Positions 11,421 to 22,160 of a DNA stretch of 64,000 bases are shown one piece after another; position 1 is the stretch's first letter, and each line of letters opens with the position of its first letter. The translations under genes were made by a program, and so were the position numbers. Location: contig NC_092798.1 in NCBI RefSeq assembly GCF_918797505.1, positions 7,267,501 through 7,331,500 of the forward strand, given 5' to 3'. Under the pieces are notes generated by a model that saw only the letters and a list, made by a program, of their open reading frames with translations, searched no databases and had not been told where the DNA came from. Source of the DNA: Bemisia tabaci. Its lineage: Eukaryota > Arthropoda > Insecta > Hemiptera > Aleyrodidae.

Positions 11421-13094
11421 AGCTTAGGATTATGAACTTTTACATTAAGGAGAAGATAGCAATGCAGGGTTTCTGAAATATTTCGTCCCTCCTAAAACGA
11501 ATATCACCTTTACCTGAGACAATTCGTCAACGTCGCGCGCCTGAGTCAGAGCGGGTAACCTTGCGGCCGACAACGCTCGAAATAGAGCGACTCAGCGACC
11601 GAATTGCCACACCGTCCGTTAAAATTCAACATATTCCGCATTGAATTACACGTGGGGAGCGGCTAATTTTCGGGGCGAAACGGCAACCGCGCACGGCGAT
11701 ACGGATGCCGCCCCGCGAAGAAAAACAACGGGATCCCGCCGACTTTCGCGAGGGAAATTTCGGTTCGTCGACCGAGCCGGCAACATGGCGCGAGTAAATG
11801 CTTCGAAGCGCCGTTGCCACTATCAGGGTCACAGGGCGAAACGGAGCTTGCCCTCGCGGATTTGCTCGAATATTTATTTCAAGCAGAAATAATGCCGATG
11901 GCGATGTGCTTCGCACACGGCTATCGTCAAAATTTCGACCGAAAAAGCGGAGCACGGTAGCGAGGATTGGATCCGGTGGGTTGGTAGTCCCGCATCGATT
12001 ATGTGGGGCAATACCTCTATTTGTTGAAGGGACATAAATGAGGTTAATCGAGCGAGGGTCACCCAGAGATCGCTCCCCTCGTGGTGAGGCGGTGGTCAAC
12101 AAATTCGAGCGTCCGAGAACCGACGGGCAGCGACGCTCGTCTTATTGCCAGTTTGTTGATGGTTCAGTGACGCGTTCTGTAGATCTGTACAACTTTTTAA
12201 ACGGGGTGTCCCAGGATTAAGTGCGAATATTGAAGGAGTCGATTCGTTGGGTCAAAAAAAGACTTTTGGTGCACATAACTTTTTTTTCCAAAAACGCTTT
12301 CCCTGGGGGCCACCCCCACACCCTTCGTGCCCACCCGCGCTCCATTCAGTCCCTATTATCTCGAAAACGATGAGTCGTGGTGAAAAAACGCATGACACAT
12401 TTTCAATTTTTGTCAATGCTGAATCTAGTGGTGCCGTCAAATATCAATTTAGTCGCTAGAAAACATTAATTTTAGCCACTTTTAGATTCGATACCCCTCG
12501 TAACCCCCTCTCCAATAAATGTAATTTTCCCTTTTTGGAGTTCAAAATGGAAAAGAGCACTAAAAATTATCCCCATTTACCAATTTTCATTGATACTGGT
12601 TGATAAACATTGTCTCAGTGTTAGAAAGACAAATTTTTTTCTCCAACTTTGGGGGGCTGTGGCATCCTGGAAAATTTTTAACTCAAATTTGAAAATTTTC
12701 GGAATCAAACCCGGGCGTATTTTTGAATTTTTTCCGGAACTTTCGGGTATCCGAATTGACTCCGGGAACCCCGGAATCTTTAGTGGAATAAAACGGCAGC
12801 GCTGCTCAACTCGCGAGCAGGAATTTTAGCGCCGTTGAGTAGAAAAAAATTCTCACTTTTCGAGCGCAGTGCCGCGAAGCGATGTCCTCTGGCTGCATCG
12901 GGCTGATTTTAAAATTCACGGAGGCGACGGCGAGGTCAAGAGAAGCGTTGCCGCCCCGCGGAACGTTCACCTCGGCGAGGATCGGAGTAGCCTCGCGGAT
13001 CATTATGCAATCAAGAAATCAACGTGGTCGAGAAACAGCGTCAGTGAAAGGCGAAAAAAAATGCACCCGATACATAATTCAGGAAGCCGGGTTT
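11421..13094. other. Unannotated stretch
   Basis: A GC-rich block lies at about 11530-12130 with overlapping ORFs on both strands (longest 158 codons, minus). None shows a recognisable domain or good splice flanks. The rest is low-GC with no repeat family I can name. Confidence 0.45.
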
Positions 13095-13162
13095 CTGCGG
13101 TTCAGCGGTCGGCGCGGCCCGGACACCAATCGAGCGCTCCCGGGTTCGAACCCCGACCGCAG
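13095..13162 (+). tRNA. tRNA-like sequence (SINE head or tRNA pseudogene)
   Basis: A 7-bp acceptor-like stem CTGCGGT (13095-13101) pairs perfectly with ACCGCAG (13156-13162). Just before the second strand is a T-arm with the internal promoter B-box motif GGTTCGAACC, and a 4-bp stem CGGG/CCCG around TTCGAAC. The upstream TTCAGCGGTCGG loosely fits an A box. At 68 nt it is short, and I cannot fold a convincing anticodon arm, so a tRNA-derived element or pseudogene is more likely than a working tRNA. It abuts a MITE at 13172. Confidence 0.45.
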
Positions 13163-13171
13163 GGACCGAGC

Positions 13172-13426
13172 GGATTGCATTTTGCAAAAAGGAACCAGAA
13201 GCATTGCAACGGTGCTAAGATCGTGCAACTTCATCATTGGCGATAAAATTACTGAAACCATGAAAAAATATGAAATTTACTTAATAATTTTTGTCTTAAA
13301 TCTATAGTTTTTAGCGAGTAAAAGGAACAGTTAATGGATAATCAGGTTTTTCTTCCAAGACAAAAGAAGATGTACAATTTTAGCAACATTGCAATGCTTC
13401 TGTTTCCTTTTTGCAAAACGCAATCC
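13172..13426. repeat. MITE with ~38-bp terminal inverted repeats
   Basis: The left end GGATTGCATTTTGCAAAAAG and right end CTTTTTGCAAAACGCAATCC are inverse, continuing into AGCATTGCAA and TTGCAATGCT. It starts 9 bp after the tRNA-like sequence. No other copy is in the window. Confidence 0.75.
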
Positions 13427-13641
13427 AAGTTACCTCTTATTCTGCCGTAGAGTCCCTTTATACTGAGAGTCAAGACAACACCCCCTCACGGAGTCACAAA
13501 CGGGAGGGCGACGGCAAACTGCCACCCGGGCGGCAGTTTTCAAGAAATTTGTATGAAAACTGCCACCCGTATAAATTTGAAAACTGCCACCGGTAGTGAA
13601 AACTGCCACCCGTGTAAATTTTACAACTGCCACCCACATGA

Positions 13642-13920
13642 ATTTCGGCGCACAGAGGGTCGAAGCGGACATTTAGAGATTTTCGGAGATCCCAGGTAAA
13701 GAAAAAAAGTAAGTGGGTGGATGCTGTCATCAAGCGATTTGATGAAAAAATCCCCAACAAAGAAGGCGAAGTGATGTCCCTTTATGACTTCATGAAAAGA
13801 ATTTCCACTAAATTCGCCAAAAATCCCACCAACCTCACCAAAAAGAAAGAAGGTAAAAGTCAGAAGAAAGTTCAAATGGTAAAAAAGAAAAAAAAGAATA
13901 ACAAAAGTAATGCCAAATGA
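13642..13920 (+). CDS. Lysine-rich ORF inside the inverted-repeat element, no clear start
   Basis: The frame is open from 13642 to the stop at 13918-13920, about 92 codons, with no clear ATG near its start. The last 65 residues read like a protein: a segment with VDAVIKRFDEKIPNKEGE, then YDFMKRISTKF, then a tail dominated by K, N and Q. The tail overlaps the start of a 155-bp tandem duplication, so its end is secondary. It matches no family I recognise. It might be a remnant of an element-encoded protein or a captured exon fragment, or chance. Confidence 0.25.
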   Translation: MSAHRGSKRTFRDFRRSQVKKKSKWVDAVIKRFDEKIPNKEGEVMSLYDFMKRISTKFAKNPTNLTKKKEGKSQKKVQMVKKKKKNNKSNAK

Positions 13921-14215
13921 TGAAAAAAGCTCCTAGTAGTGATGTACTCTTTGACTGTAATTTTACTAAAATGTTACTACTTTTAACTATTTTTTACTAT
14001 AAACATACTGTAAATTACTGTAAAAATACTTTTTACAATTTTTCACTACTTTCAACTAAGAGTAATGCCAAATGATGAAAAAAGCTCCTAGTAGTGATGT
14101 ACTCTTTGACTGTAATTTTACTAAAATTTTACTACTTTTAACTATTTTTTACTATAAAAATACTGTAAATTACTGTAAAAATACTTTTTACAATTTTTCA
14201 CTACTTTCAACTAAG
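13906..14215 (+). repeat. Near-identical tandem duplication, period 155 bp
   Basis: Copies at 13906-14060 and 14061-14215 both start AGTAATGCCAAATGATGAAA and differ at only a few positions. Both are rich in TTTTTACTATAA and CTGTAAATTACTGT. High identity implies a recent duplication or an assembly duplication. Confidence 0.9.
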
Positions 14216-14807
14216 AGCCCATTGACCTCTTTTCACCATAATAAAAAATTTTAAAAAAATTGTATTAAAAAATAACTTTTAAACACGCCTTTAAAAAATC
14301 ATCACAGACACTGCTCAATTTCTTATCATGTGTTGATTTTCAGTAGACAGTCCTCAGCCTGTCCAAGTGTGAAGGAAAGTTTGGTAAACTGTGCGACCCC
14401 GCTCAATCGCGCTCCTTGGTCAAATTTCAACGGGTGGCAGTTGTCACTACCGGTGGCAGTTGTCAAATTTACACGGGGGGCAGTTGTCAAGTCGGGTGGC
14501 AGTTTTCAAATTTATACGGGGGGCAGTTGTCCATGTTTCCAGGAAATGGGTGGCAGTTTACAGCCTCCCCAAACGGGAATAAAGATTACAGAAATTGAAC
14601 GTTTTTTGTAATCTTTGATCGGCCCATTCTCAGATTCCTTTCTCCGTTCCTTCTCTCACTCCGTTTGTTCCTTGCCGAACCCGTAATTCCCTGGTCCATT
14701 CCAGATTATAATCTTTGCAATCGGTGAAAATGTAATCTTTATTCCCGTTTGTGACACTGTGAAGGCCTAAAACGCGGGAGTCAGAAATGGATTCACGTTG
14801 TCTTGAC

Positions 14808-15060
14808 TCTTGGTATAAAGGGACTCAATGGAGAATTTGCAAGGGTCTGAAATTTGATGAATTTCCTGTTTAAGTGGAATCCTCTGAGTGAACTGAACAC
14901 GAAGATACCCTTGATTCATAAATTGAGCAATTATTAGAGGAGATATGACAAAATAACCGATTCTGCTAAAATACATGTGTTTTAATGGGAAATGCCGCCA
15001 GATGACGTCACAAGGCGGCACATTTTCTCACTTTTAAATCAATTTTTCTCCAATTTCCCA
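14808..15060 (-). repeat. Family S repeat
   Basis: TTGATTCATAAATTGAGCAA and AGAGGAGATATGAC are shared in reverse with 21688-21905 and 39592-39790. It also contains GCCGCCAGATGACGTCA. Confidence 0.65.
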
Positions 15061-15155
15061 TGTCAGAAAAAAATTATGAAAAATGTTGCGAACTCAGCTC
15101 ATTAGGCACTTTCAGATGAAGCAATAAAAAAATTGCGTGCAAATTCTCCATTCTG

Positions 15156-15232
15156 CCGTGCTAAGGAAAAACGCCGAATGAGCCTTCAGGCGTTGCCAAA
15201 TTTCCATTTATTTATCGGACTAACATTTTTCC
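15156..15232 (+). repeat. Family C MITE, left half
   Basis: A clean left end, CTGCCGTGCTAAGGAAAAAC then GCCGAATGAGCCTTCAGGCG and TTGCCAAATTTCC, is present. The right terminus is absent. Confidence 0.75.
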
Positions 15233-15468
15233 TTCCGACGGCAGCGTAGCAGGCGAGTTCCTGATTTAATCGGGGCAACTCCAGGGCGACCGGACCGGGG
15301 TCCGATCAGATACCGCGCCCGGACAGGGAGCTTCCGTGCGGATATTTACGACCGCCGGGACTCCACCCTTGCGGCCTCCTTTCGGCCAGAACCCCGCAAC
15401 CCCTCCTCCAACCCCCGGGACCATACGTGGTTTTACCCGAGGAAATCAAACCCGATGCTCCCGATCAG

Positions 15469-15595
15469 TTACTGGCGATACATCGCTAAATCTGCCGATT
15501 TGAACCTACAGAAAAAGATCGATCATCAGGATCGATCTTGATGATCGATTCTTTACCATACCTTCAAACGGAACAATATCGATAGTCGAGCACAA
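15469..15595. repeat. Family B MITE, internally shortened
   Basis: TGGCGATACATCGC, AAACCTACAG-type and CGATTCTTTACCATACCTTC motifs, then ATATCGATAGTCGAG, follow the family B order. The centre is shortened. Confidence 0.55.
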
Positions 15596-16833
15596 GGTTG
15601 CCAGTTTGCACGATAAAACAAGGATTTTACACAGGGTTAAACAGGAGAAAGTTCTAAATTGGCAACAAAGGTCGAGGGGGATGAAGAGGTGAGAACCACC
15701 TCCCTAGCGAGGGCCGAGAAGGGGATGAGTCTGGAAAAGGACGCTGCACACACACTCACACATAACACGGAGTGTTTGTGTTTACGTCTGTGTTCCTCGG
15801 AAATGCCAAACACGAGGGGTAAAAGACGGGGGGGGGGGGGATCTTTTTCGAGATATTGACGTCGATTTTTCGGTGGCTCGAAAACAAACCCCCCCGGTTT
15901 CGCTGAGTCATGAGCTGTCCCGTCGACAATATATCTATCCTGACGTGTCGTGAGGCAGAACGTCCTACAGGCTCTCGCGCGTTGCCGAAAGCCCTCCGAG
16001 AAATACCGATTCTCGAGAAAAGTTTTCGATGTACGTCATCGGGATTTTCAACATAAAATAGACTGAATTGCGAATAAAATTCTCGGGAAAATTTAGGGGG
16101 GAAAACTTCATGAGTTTTCCAGTTACCTCGTACCTCGTTCGAGGAGGTTACGCAACGTCCTGACTGTTCTTGCGTCGTTTTTTGCTCAGTAAGGCAATGT
16201 TTGTCCCTGTGTAGCTATTTGTTCGATGGTGCAGGTCCTGGAGGGGGAAAGGGGGGTGGAGGGAGGGAACCTCGACTTGAATCTGACTTGAAATAAATAG
16301 GGTTCGGAAACGGTTGAACGTAAATAGCGATGATTTGGATATTGAGGAGTCTTCGCGGCAGAGGTGTTTATTTCGAATCCGACCAGAACACTGCTTGACT
16401 CCGTCGATAAATCAAAACCAGTTAACCGCGGACTAAGAACGAACGGCATGCGGGAGCGATCCCTTTCATGATCAATTTGCGGTAGGAAAATTACTGTTTC
16501 AATCGACGATTGACATTTACTTGATCCGCGGTCTAGATGGACCATCACCAATTCTATCCGGGTTTGGTCCTAGCCACAAGCTCCTGATATCAAACGAGGT
16601 TAAAAATTTTCAACCCAAAGAGTTGGTCGATTTAACCAAAGAAAAACTAACTAACAAATATTAACACCGCACGTGTAGGTTACTTTGTGTTCTACTTCCA
16701 ATTTTAACACGCGGTCACTTTTTCTTCCCATACAAGTTATTGAGATTTCACATCTCTTCGCACATTTTATTTGTCTTCATCCAAACCCTCGATGCAGACG
16801 GGACTCTCACAAATTTTAACCGCATCCAATTTG
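15596..16833. other. Unannotated stretch
   Basis: A 13-G run lies at 15828-15840. A 121-codon minus ORF at 16186-16551 has a fairly even composition but no motif and no clear splice sites. I do not call it. Confidence 0.4.
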
Positions 16834-16977
16834 ACTATACTCTGCAATCGGGAACTACGATTTCCAGCTCATTTCAGAAACAACACACACACATACTACT
16901 ACTTATTTTCCTACGGAGATGAGAGCTCTTACGGGTCAGCCAGAAATAGTAGTTCCTAATTGCGAAATGTAGTCCAA
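16834..16977. repeat. Family E bipartite MITE
   Basis: The left part GGGAACTACGATTTCCAGCT is inverse to the right part AGCCAGAAATAGTAGTTCCT, followed by AATTGCGAAATGTAGTCCAA, as in the other E copies. The middle has an ACACAC tract. Confidence 0.6.
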
Positions 16978-17384
16978 TTAGCATCCTCCTCGAAATCATC
17001 ACGCGGCCTATTCAGCGGGGTCATCGGTCGTTTTTTGAGCGCGGTGCTTTCATCGCGGAGAGGACGAACAATCATCCCGCAGTGACCACCAGCTGATAGC
17101 GGGGGATTAAGGTTAACGAATTTGTCAAAACTCCCGTCGACCGACGAAATTCTCGCCCGGGGCCCGGGCCGGGCAGTGTCTACTCGGTGCTCGCTCACGA
17201 AATAAAACGAAACGATCACGTGAAAAGGAAATAATGGTACCAGCAGAATTGGGCCGGGCCGGGCCAGGCCGCGTCGCCGTTGTCGAATTTGTCCTCGGGG
17301 TCGACCCGAATCCGTGCCCTTATCGTCGCCTCATCCCGCGTGTCGTCCAGAGGTTAGGTCATCAATCAAGGGAATTTGAAAGAC
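16978..17384. other. Unannotated GC-rich stretch
   Basis: Unique-looking sequence with no supported feature. Confidence 0.4.
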
Positions 17385-17650
17385 AGCAGGAAATTTGAAA
17401 GATCCGGAAAGTCGGGAGACTCCAGGAAAATTTGAAAGATCCGGAGATTCTCTGAGAGCCTGCAGGACAATTTGAAAGATTCGGAAAGTCGAGGGACTAC
17501 AGGAAAATTTGAAAGATCCGGATAAGCGAGAGAAGAGAGAGGAGACTACAGGAAAATTTGAAGGATCCGGAATATTGGAGATTTTAGAAAAATTAGAGAT
17601 CTGGAAATTCGAGTGACTGCAGGGAAATTTGAGAGATCCGGAATATGAGA
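17385..17650 (+). repeat. Minisatellite, ~37-bp unit
   Basis: About seven degenerate units of the form AGGAAAATTTGAAAGATCCG plus GAAAGTCGGGAGACTAC-type sequence. Unit length varies from about 32 to 50 bp. Confidence 0.85.
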
Positions 17651-18470
17651 GTTTCTCGCCGACAAACGGTCAAATTTTGTCCTCTTGAAGTCACTTAGCA
17701 GGAGTTTCGTAATTTCTTCGTTATCTGATTCCCTAACTTTCCCTGACGATTTCGGCTTTTCCCTGAATCCAGATTTTTCAAATTCAAATGTGAAGTTTCT
17801 CCTGCAAGGTCTGTCTCTGCGATTTTCAATATTTTTCTGAACGTTTAAACATCCTCCCTCCTCCCTCACTAGGTTATAGAAGGAAAGAGCGCGTCTCAGA
17901 CCCGCTAACAGTCTCTAAATACAGGTACAGGTTTTCTCACCCTGTCTTTCTTGGTTAATTGATTATTTTTCCATTCAGTTCGGCAACGCAGGAACCCCTC
18001 GCCGGCCGGGGGGGGGGGGCGGGGGTGGGCGCACAATTAGGTCGTGTCACGTAAATTTTCATCTAGCAGTTGAGAGAGCATCGATCGCATCGGAGGCGGA
18101 GGAAGGGCCGGCTCATGTTTCGTCTGCGGTGCAGTTGGTGATTTCGAGCGGGGTCGCGGGGTCTGTGGGTCCCTGACTGCGGGGGCCCCCCAACTTCGTG
18201 ACAACGACAACAGCCCGTCGAATGTCCATTTCCTTTTTTCCCCCGGCGTCGCCCGTCGCGTCGTGCGTAAGATCGGGGCGAGAAATTCGTCGAATTCGTA
18301 GAACGGGGAGGTGTTGTTTTACCCGTCGAAACCGATACTTTCTTCGGGCCTACGCTTCGATGAGCCTTCTCCGACTTTCCTTTCCAGGAGCTCCGTTCCG
18401 TGTGATTTTCGGAATTTTTTTCCTCCTTCACTCGCGAATGACGCATATGTTCTGACTCAAGTTTAACACG
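17651..18470. other. Unannotated stretch
   Basis: A D-like TTTCCCTGACGATTTC lies near 17739. An almost pure G tract with one C spans 18009-18026. Opposed ORFs over 18063-18473 look noncoding. Confidence 0.4.
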
Positions 18471-18706
18471 CACTGGAAAAAAAAAAAAAACACGTTGGAT
18501 CTAGAGTCCAGACTCTTGAAAACATCGACAAGAAAAAATACTCTTGATTCATTCAGATTTAAGCTAAAATCAAGAACCAAGCCTCTTGATTTGAGGGGAT
18601 TTCCTTTTGATTTCAGCTTACATCTGATTGAATCAAGAGTCCTTTTTCTTGTCAATGTTTTCAAGAGTCTGGACTCTACATCCGATGTGTTTTTTTTTTT
18701 CCAATG
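18471..18706. repeat. Family A hairpin MITE, complete
   Basis: It runs from CACTGGAAAAAAA to TTTTTTTTTCCAATG. The arms GGATCTAGAGTCCAGACTCT and AGAGTCTGGACTCTACATCC are inverse, and the whole element folds on itself. Confidence 0.85.
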
Positions 18707-18789
18707 TGCGGATATTATGATGGCTGGAGATATTTTGCTGAGGATTTTTCCACGCAGAGTTTAGAGAGATCAAACTGAGTCGTCGTTTC

Positions 18790-19035
18790 CTGAAAGAGGG
18801 AACGTAACTACATTTCAAGGTTGCAAAATTGACTCGAACATTTCAATTTTGGGGCAAAACTATTACTCCACAATTTTGTCTGAAATGTTCCTGATTTTTG
18901 CATGAGATGAGAGGAAAAATCAGGGAAAATTCTGTTAAAAATGCTCAAAATTCGCCTAGTAAAAATGCAATGGCCGGAGAGGAAATTTGGCAATATAGGG
19001 CTGTAGTTACGTTCTTTCGTCAGGAGAACGACGAA
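18790..19035. repeat. Family O MITE
   Basis: AGGGAACGTAACTACATTTC and GTTGCAAAATTGACTCGAAC on the left, GTTACGTTCTTTCGTCAGGA on the right. The ends are inverse. Confidence 0.65.
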
Positions 19036-19039
19036 ATGA

Positions 19040-19191
19040 GAGCAGTTGTTTTTGGCAAGGGAAAAAACGAAAGGTACTTACGAGGACTGCTCTAAATGTG
19101 GCGACAACCGATTAAAGTGCAAGGATTGCGATTGGTTCTTAGATCGCCCATTTGATGGGTTAAAAATTAAAATAAGCGCCCACGACAGATA
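19040..19191 (+). CDS. Short ORF with a CxxC-x6-CxxC pattern (doubtful)
   Basis: This open stretch of 50 codons lacks a start codon. Its middle reads EDCSKCGDNRLKCKDCDW, a spacing that would suit a small zinc-binding ribbon. There is no repeat copy and no domain beyond the cysteines. The length is within chance expectation, so it may be accidental, a transposase remnant or a tiny exon. Confidence 0.15.
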
Positions 19192-19379
19192 GATTCTCGG
19201 TTCTTGAGATTCTTCAAGCTGTTAACTAATGATTGCCTATAATGACCTCCAGCGAAAAGCGGTTTAAACAATGATATAAATATTACTCTCTTTAATATTG
19301 CGCCACTTAAAAAACGAATTAAAATTCATATAATTTAAATTGCAAGAAATGAATATTTTTTCTTCAAGACGAGAACCTA

Positions 19380-19439
19380 GCAATCCTTGAACTCCAACTC
19401 TCATCAGCCAAACCAAAAGAGATCATCAACTTTTCATAC
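19380..19439 (-). other. Recursive splice site (site 2)
   Basis: On the minus strand TTTCTTTTTTTTTCTGTTGCAG directly abuts GTATGA at 19440/19439, with TTAAC as a possible branch point about 30 nt upstream. No clear second donor was found within 100 nt. The layout matches the other three sites. The surrounding sequence is not part of a recognised repeat. Confidence 0.35.
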
Positions 19440-19479
19440 CTGCAACAGAAAAAAAAAGAAATATATTGTTAAGTTTTAG

Positions 19480-19715
19480 TCCAAACAGTAGGGGAAAAAA
19501 ATAAAAAAATAAAAAAAAAACTAGATACTGAAAGAAGGTAAAATTTGAACTGAATTGAAAAGCATACATTTGTAGAAAAATTGGAGGGGGGGGGGATACT
19601 CGAGATTTTCCCAGTAAATTTCCTTTTTAATTAAGGAAATCTGGCAACATCTAGAGGCTTATACGGCGTTCTTCCTCAGCATGGCAGTATACGACGTTCC
19701 TGTTTAGCACGGCAT
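19480..19715 (-). repeat. Family C MITE, mostly right half
   Basis: AAATCTGGCAACATCTAGAG, then GCTTATACGGCGTTCTTCCT and a terminal GCACGGCA give the right end. The left end is decayed, with an A-rich stretch. Confidence 0.5.
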
Positions 19716-19767
19716 TGAGCAGAAATCTCGAGACGACATGACGACTCGGGGTCCGAAATCCGTCGCC

Positions 19768-19880
19768 CCCTGACATAAAGCGTACCTCAATGTTTCCCAT
19801 GAGCCCTATCTGTCCATACAACTAAACACTTCCCAGGGCTCACAGGGAACCGCAAATACGCCGTTGCGTCACGAAGAGCC
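19768..19880. repeat. Family P small MITE, diverged
   Basis: CTGACATAAAGCGTACCTCA, then CATGAGCCCTATC and its inverse CAGGGCTCAC, then TACGCCGTTGCGTCACG, follow the plan of 32427, 35105, 42932 and 44758. Confidence 0.55.
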
Positions 19881-21687
19881 ACAAATTCTGCCGACTCATC
19901 CGGGGCCGTCGCACGGCTCGTTCCCGAAAAAATTAATGGGCAAGTAATTGCAGGATAACGCAGGATTCCCGCGGGAGCCGTAACTCCGTCCCGGGTGTCA
20001 CACGGGCCCCGGGGGGCGGGGTGGGGGGGGGAGGCTGGGACCCGGGCTGGAAGAAAGGCGGGCGATTCTTCATCGCACGTTTCCTCGCGAGACGAACCGG
20101 TGGTCACGACACCGACAGGAGCGACCGAGACGAACCTGCTAAGCTAATAAATTCTCAGGCACGACTCCCGGGTCCGAGAGGACGGAGACAAATCTGCCCG
20201 TTTAATTTTCGTCGTCCGGCCCCGAGGATTCTTAACGTTTTCGGAGGAAGGATTTCGGGGAGGCGTTCGTGTTGCACGGATCCGATTAGGATCCTCCGCG
20301 CTTCGTCCATCGCGAGAAAGAGTTTCACCAAAACGTGGTTCTTGGAAGAAGGAGGTTGTTTTGACTCATTCGAGGGCTTCTGGAGGCAGTTTGAAATTGA
20401 GGACTTTTTCGGTAAAATGGTGTATAAGGCTTGCAATGTTGCTAAGATGGTTGCGAATTTTTTATAGCGTTCGCGACGCATGAAATTCATTGACAGTTGA
20501 CTTATTTCCTTTCAATAGTGAGGAAAACTCGGAGCAGATTCAGGGAAAAATTCATAGCAGAACTATCTGATAAATAACTTAACGACTAACAAAACTAGGT
20601 TGCACAATCTTAGTAGTGTTGGAAGTCTCATACACCCTTGGACCGAAAAATGCCTCAATTTTTCTTTTGGAATCTATCTACTTCTGGGGATCGAACGAGG
20701 GAATATCGTGGATGGACGCCTAAGGAAGTCGAGGCGACAGAATTACAAGACACGAGGGAAATTTTTCTAGGGGTACAGCTCCTGATATTCAATTTTCCTT
20801 CATTTCAGAGGGTAGGCAATATGCGCTCGCGAGAGTTTGAAAAAGGTATCAGGAATGTTGGCCTTGTTTAACCGTGTTACAGTGCTTTTACCCTGACAGA
20901 AAGGATGAACCACAGAAATTTTGGATTTTTGGGGCTTTAAAGAAGAAATTAAGGCAATCAGTGCGGAGTTGAAAACCTTGAAGACAGGAGTATTAGTGCG
21001 AGCAGTGAGACAAGGAACGATGCTCGTTTTTTCTAGTATCGCCAAGAACCCATCCAGTGCCGTAGGTCATGGACCGTCCATAGCTACCCCACGAGGGAAG
21101 TCATCCAAAAATATCCACCCGAGTCCAAAAAACAAGGGTTGCGTCGCCGGCGAGTTCACCCTTCATCGTGGCAATCCTGCCACCAACCGCGCCTGCGTCT
21201 GGCTCTGGCGACCCGCTGAGCTCCGTTGCCAGATTTCACTCGAAAAAATCCACACATGTAATCCAAGTTATTCGATGCCGTACCCGCACGATCGGGCAAC
21301 TTCGGTTGGGGCCACGGCCGAAACTCGAGCCATTTCGCCCGGAGCCGTTTCGTGGTCTCCGAAATTAAGTGCCAGACCCCTGCGAAAGGGGGGTCCCGCG
21401 CGTCAGGGACGGAAATTTACGAGACAACTTAACCAAAATCCCTCCCTGAAATCCGCTCATGTTTTCCGTGTTCCGAGCGAGGGGTCTGCTCATCTGGTAA
21501 AGCCTGGACGTGGGAAGCTGCTTGGTTTGTAAAATCGACTAGTTTTTGAGTTACTCGAGTCTCGAAGAAAGACTGCACGAAAAAATTATATTCGTGAATC
21601 TGAGCGAGTTTAAAATGAGGTGCGTTCGCAGTATTTTGCACGATATTCTTCCGTTATGAAAAATAAAAGTTAAAAGGTTTAAAAATG
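19881..21687. other. Unannotated stretch
   Basis: A GC-rich block lies at about 19950-20300. Two long plus ORFs (20021-20467 and 20921-21532, the latter 203 codons) have no domain I recognise, mixed composition and stops nearby in the other frames. Confidence 0.4.
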
Positions 21688-21905
21688 AGGGAATCTACTA
21701 CATTGAGACGTCATAAGGCGACATTTCCCTTGGAAACACATGTATTTCAGTAGATTTAGTCGAGTTTGTCGTATCTCCTCCAATAATTGTTCAATTTATG
21801 AACCAAGGATATTCTTGTGTTCAGTTCACTCAGTAGTTTCCACTTAGACAGAGCATTCAGCATATTTAAGACACCTACAAATTCTCCATTGTTTCTAATG
21901 CTTGA
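21688..21905 (+). repeat. Family S repeat
   Basis: GACGTCATAAGGCGACATTT, GTATCTCCTCCAATAATTGT and CAATTTATGAACCAAGGATA match the reverse of 14808-15060. Confidence 0.65.
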
Positions 21906-22015
21906 AAATTGCTTGAAGCAAGCATTCAGAATTCCCTGACGTTCTCCTGATAACATGGAATTTCCTAATATTTTCCGGTTTTTACTAACAGTAGACAACC
22001 TGAGTCACATAATTG

Positions 22016-22160
22016 GATTACATTTTGCGATAAGGAACCACTATCTCTGGTTTTTCCATAAAAGCACCTACCTACAGGAGGAAACCAATAGCATATAAGC
22101 TGTTTCTAAAATGAGCCAGAAATAGTAATATTCCTTATAGCAAAATGTGTTCCATTTAAA
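22016..22160. repeat. Family E bipartite MITE
   Basis: TTACATTTTGCGATAAGGAA on the left is inverse to TTCCTTATAGCAAAATGTG on the right. The internal TTTTTCCATAAAAGCACC is shared with 49745. Confidence 0.7.

Larger units (their letters stand above)
13433..14840. mobile_element. Composite 1.4-kb inverted-repeat element
   Basis: Outer arms are GAGTCCCTTTATACTGAGAG (near 13450) and its inverse near 14805-14830, with GTCAAGACAACA/TGTTGTCTTGAC-type pairing. Inner arms are blocks of the decamer AACTGCCACC on the left (13517-13640) and GGTGGCAGTT on the right (14430-14565). The core holds a lysine-rich ORF and a 155-bp tandem duplication. It overlaps a family S copy on the right. It could be a nonautonomous DNA transposon or a fold-back element. 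The exact ends are not fixed. Confidence 0.5.

Noticed and set aside
11505..11530. CAG|GTAAAG on the minus strand as a ratchet site
   Set aside because: The upstream sequence is not pyrimidine-rich enough.
20921..21532. 203-codon plus ORF
   Set aside because: No recognisable domain, composition shifts halfway, no splice or promoter context. It may merit a database search but I cannot support it.
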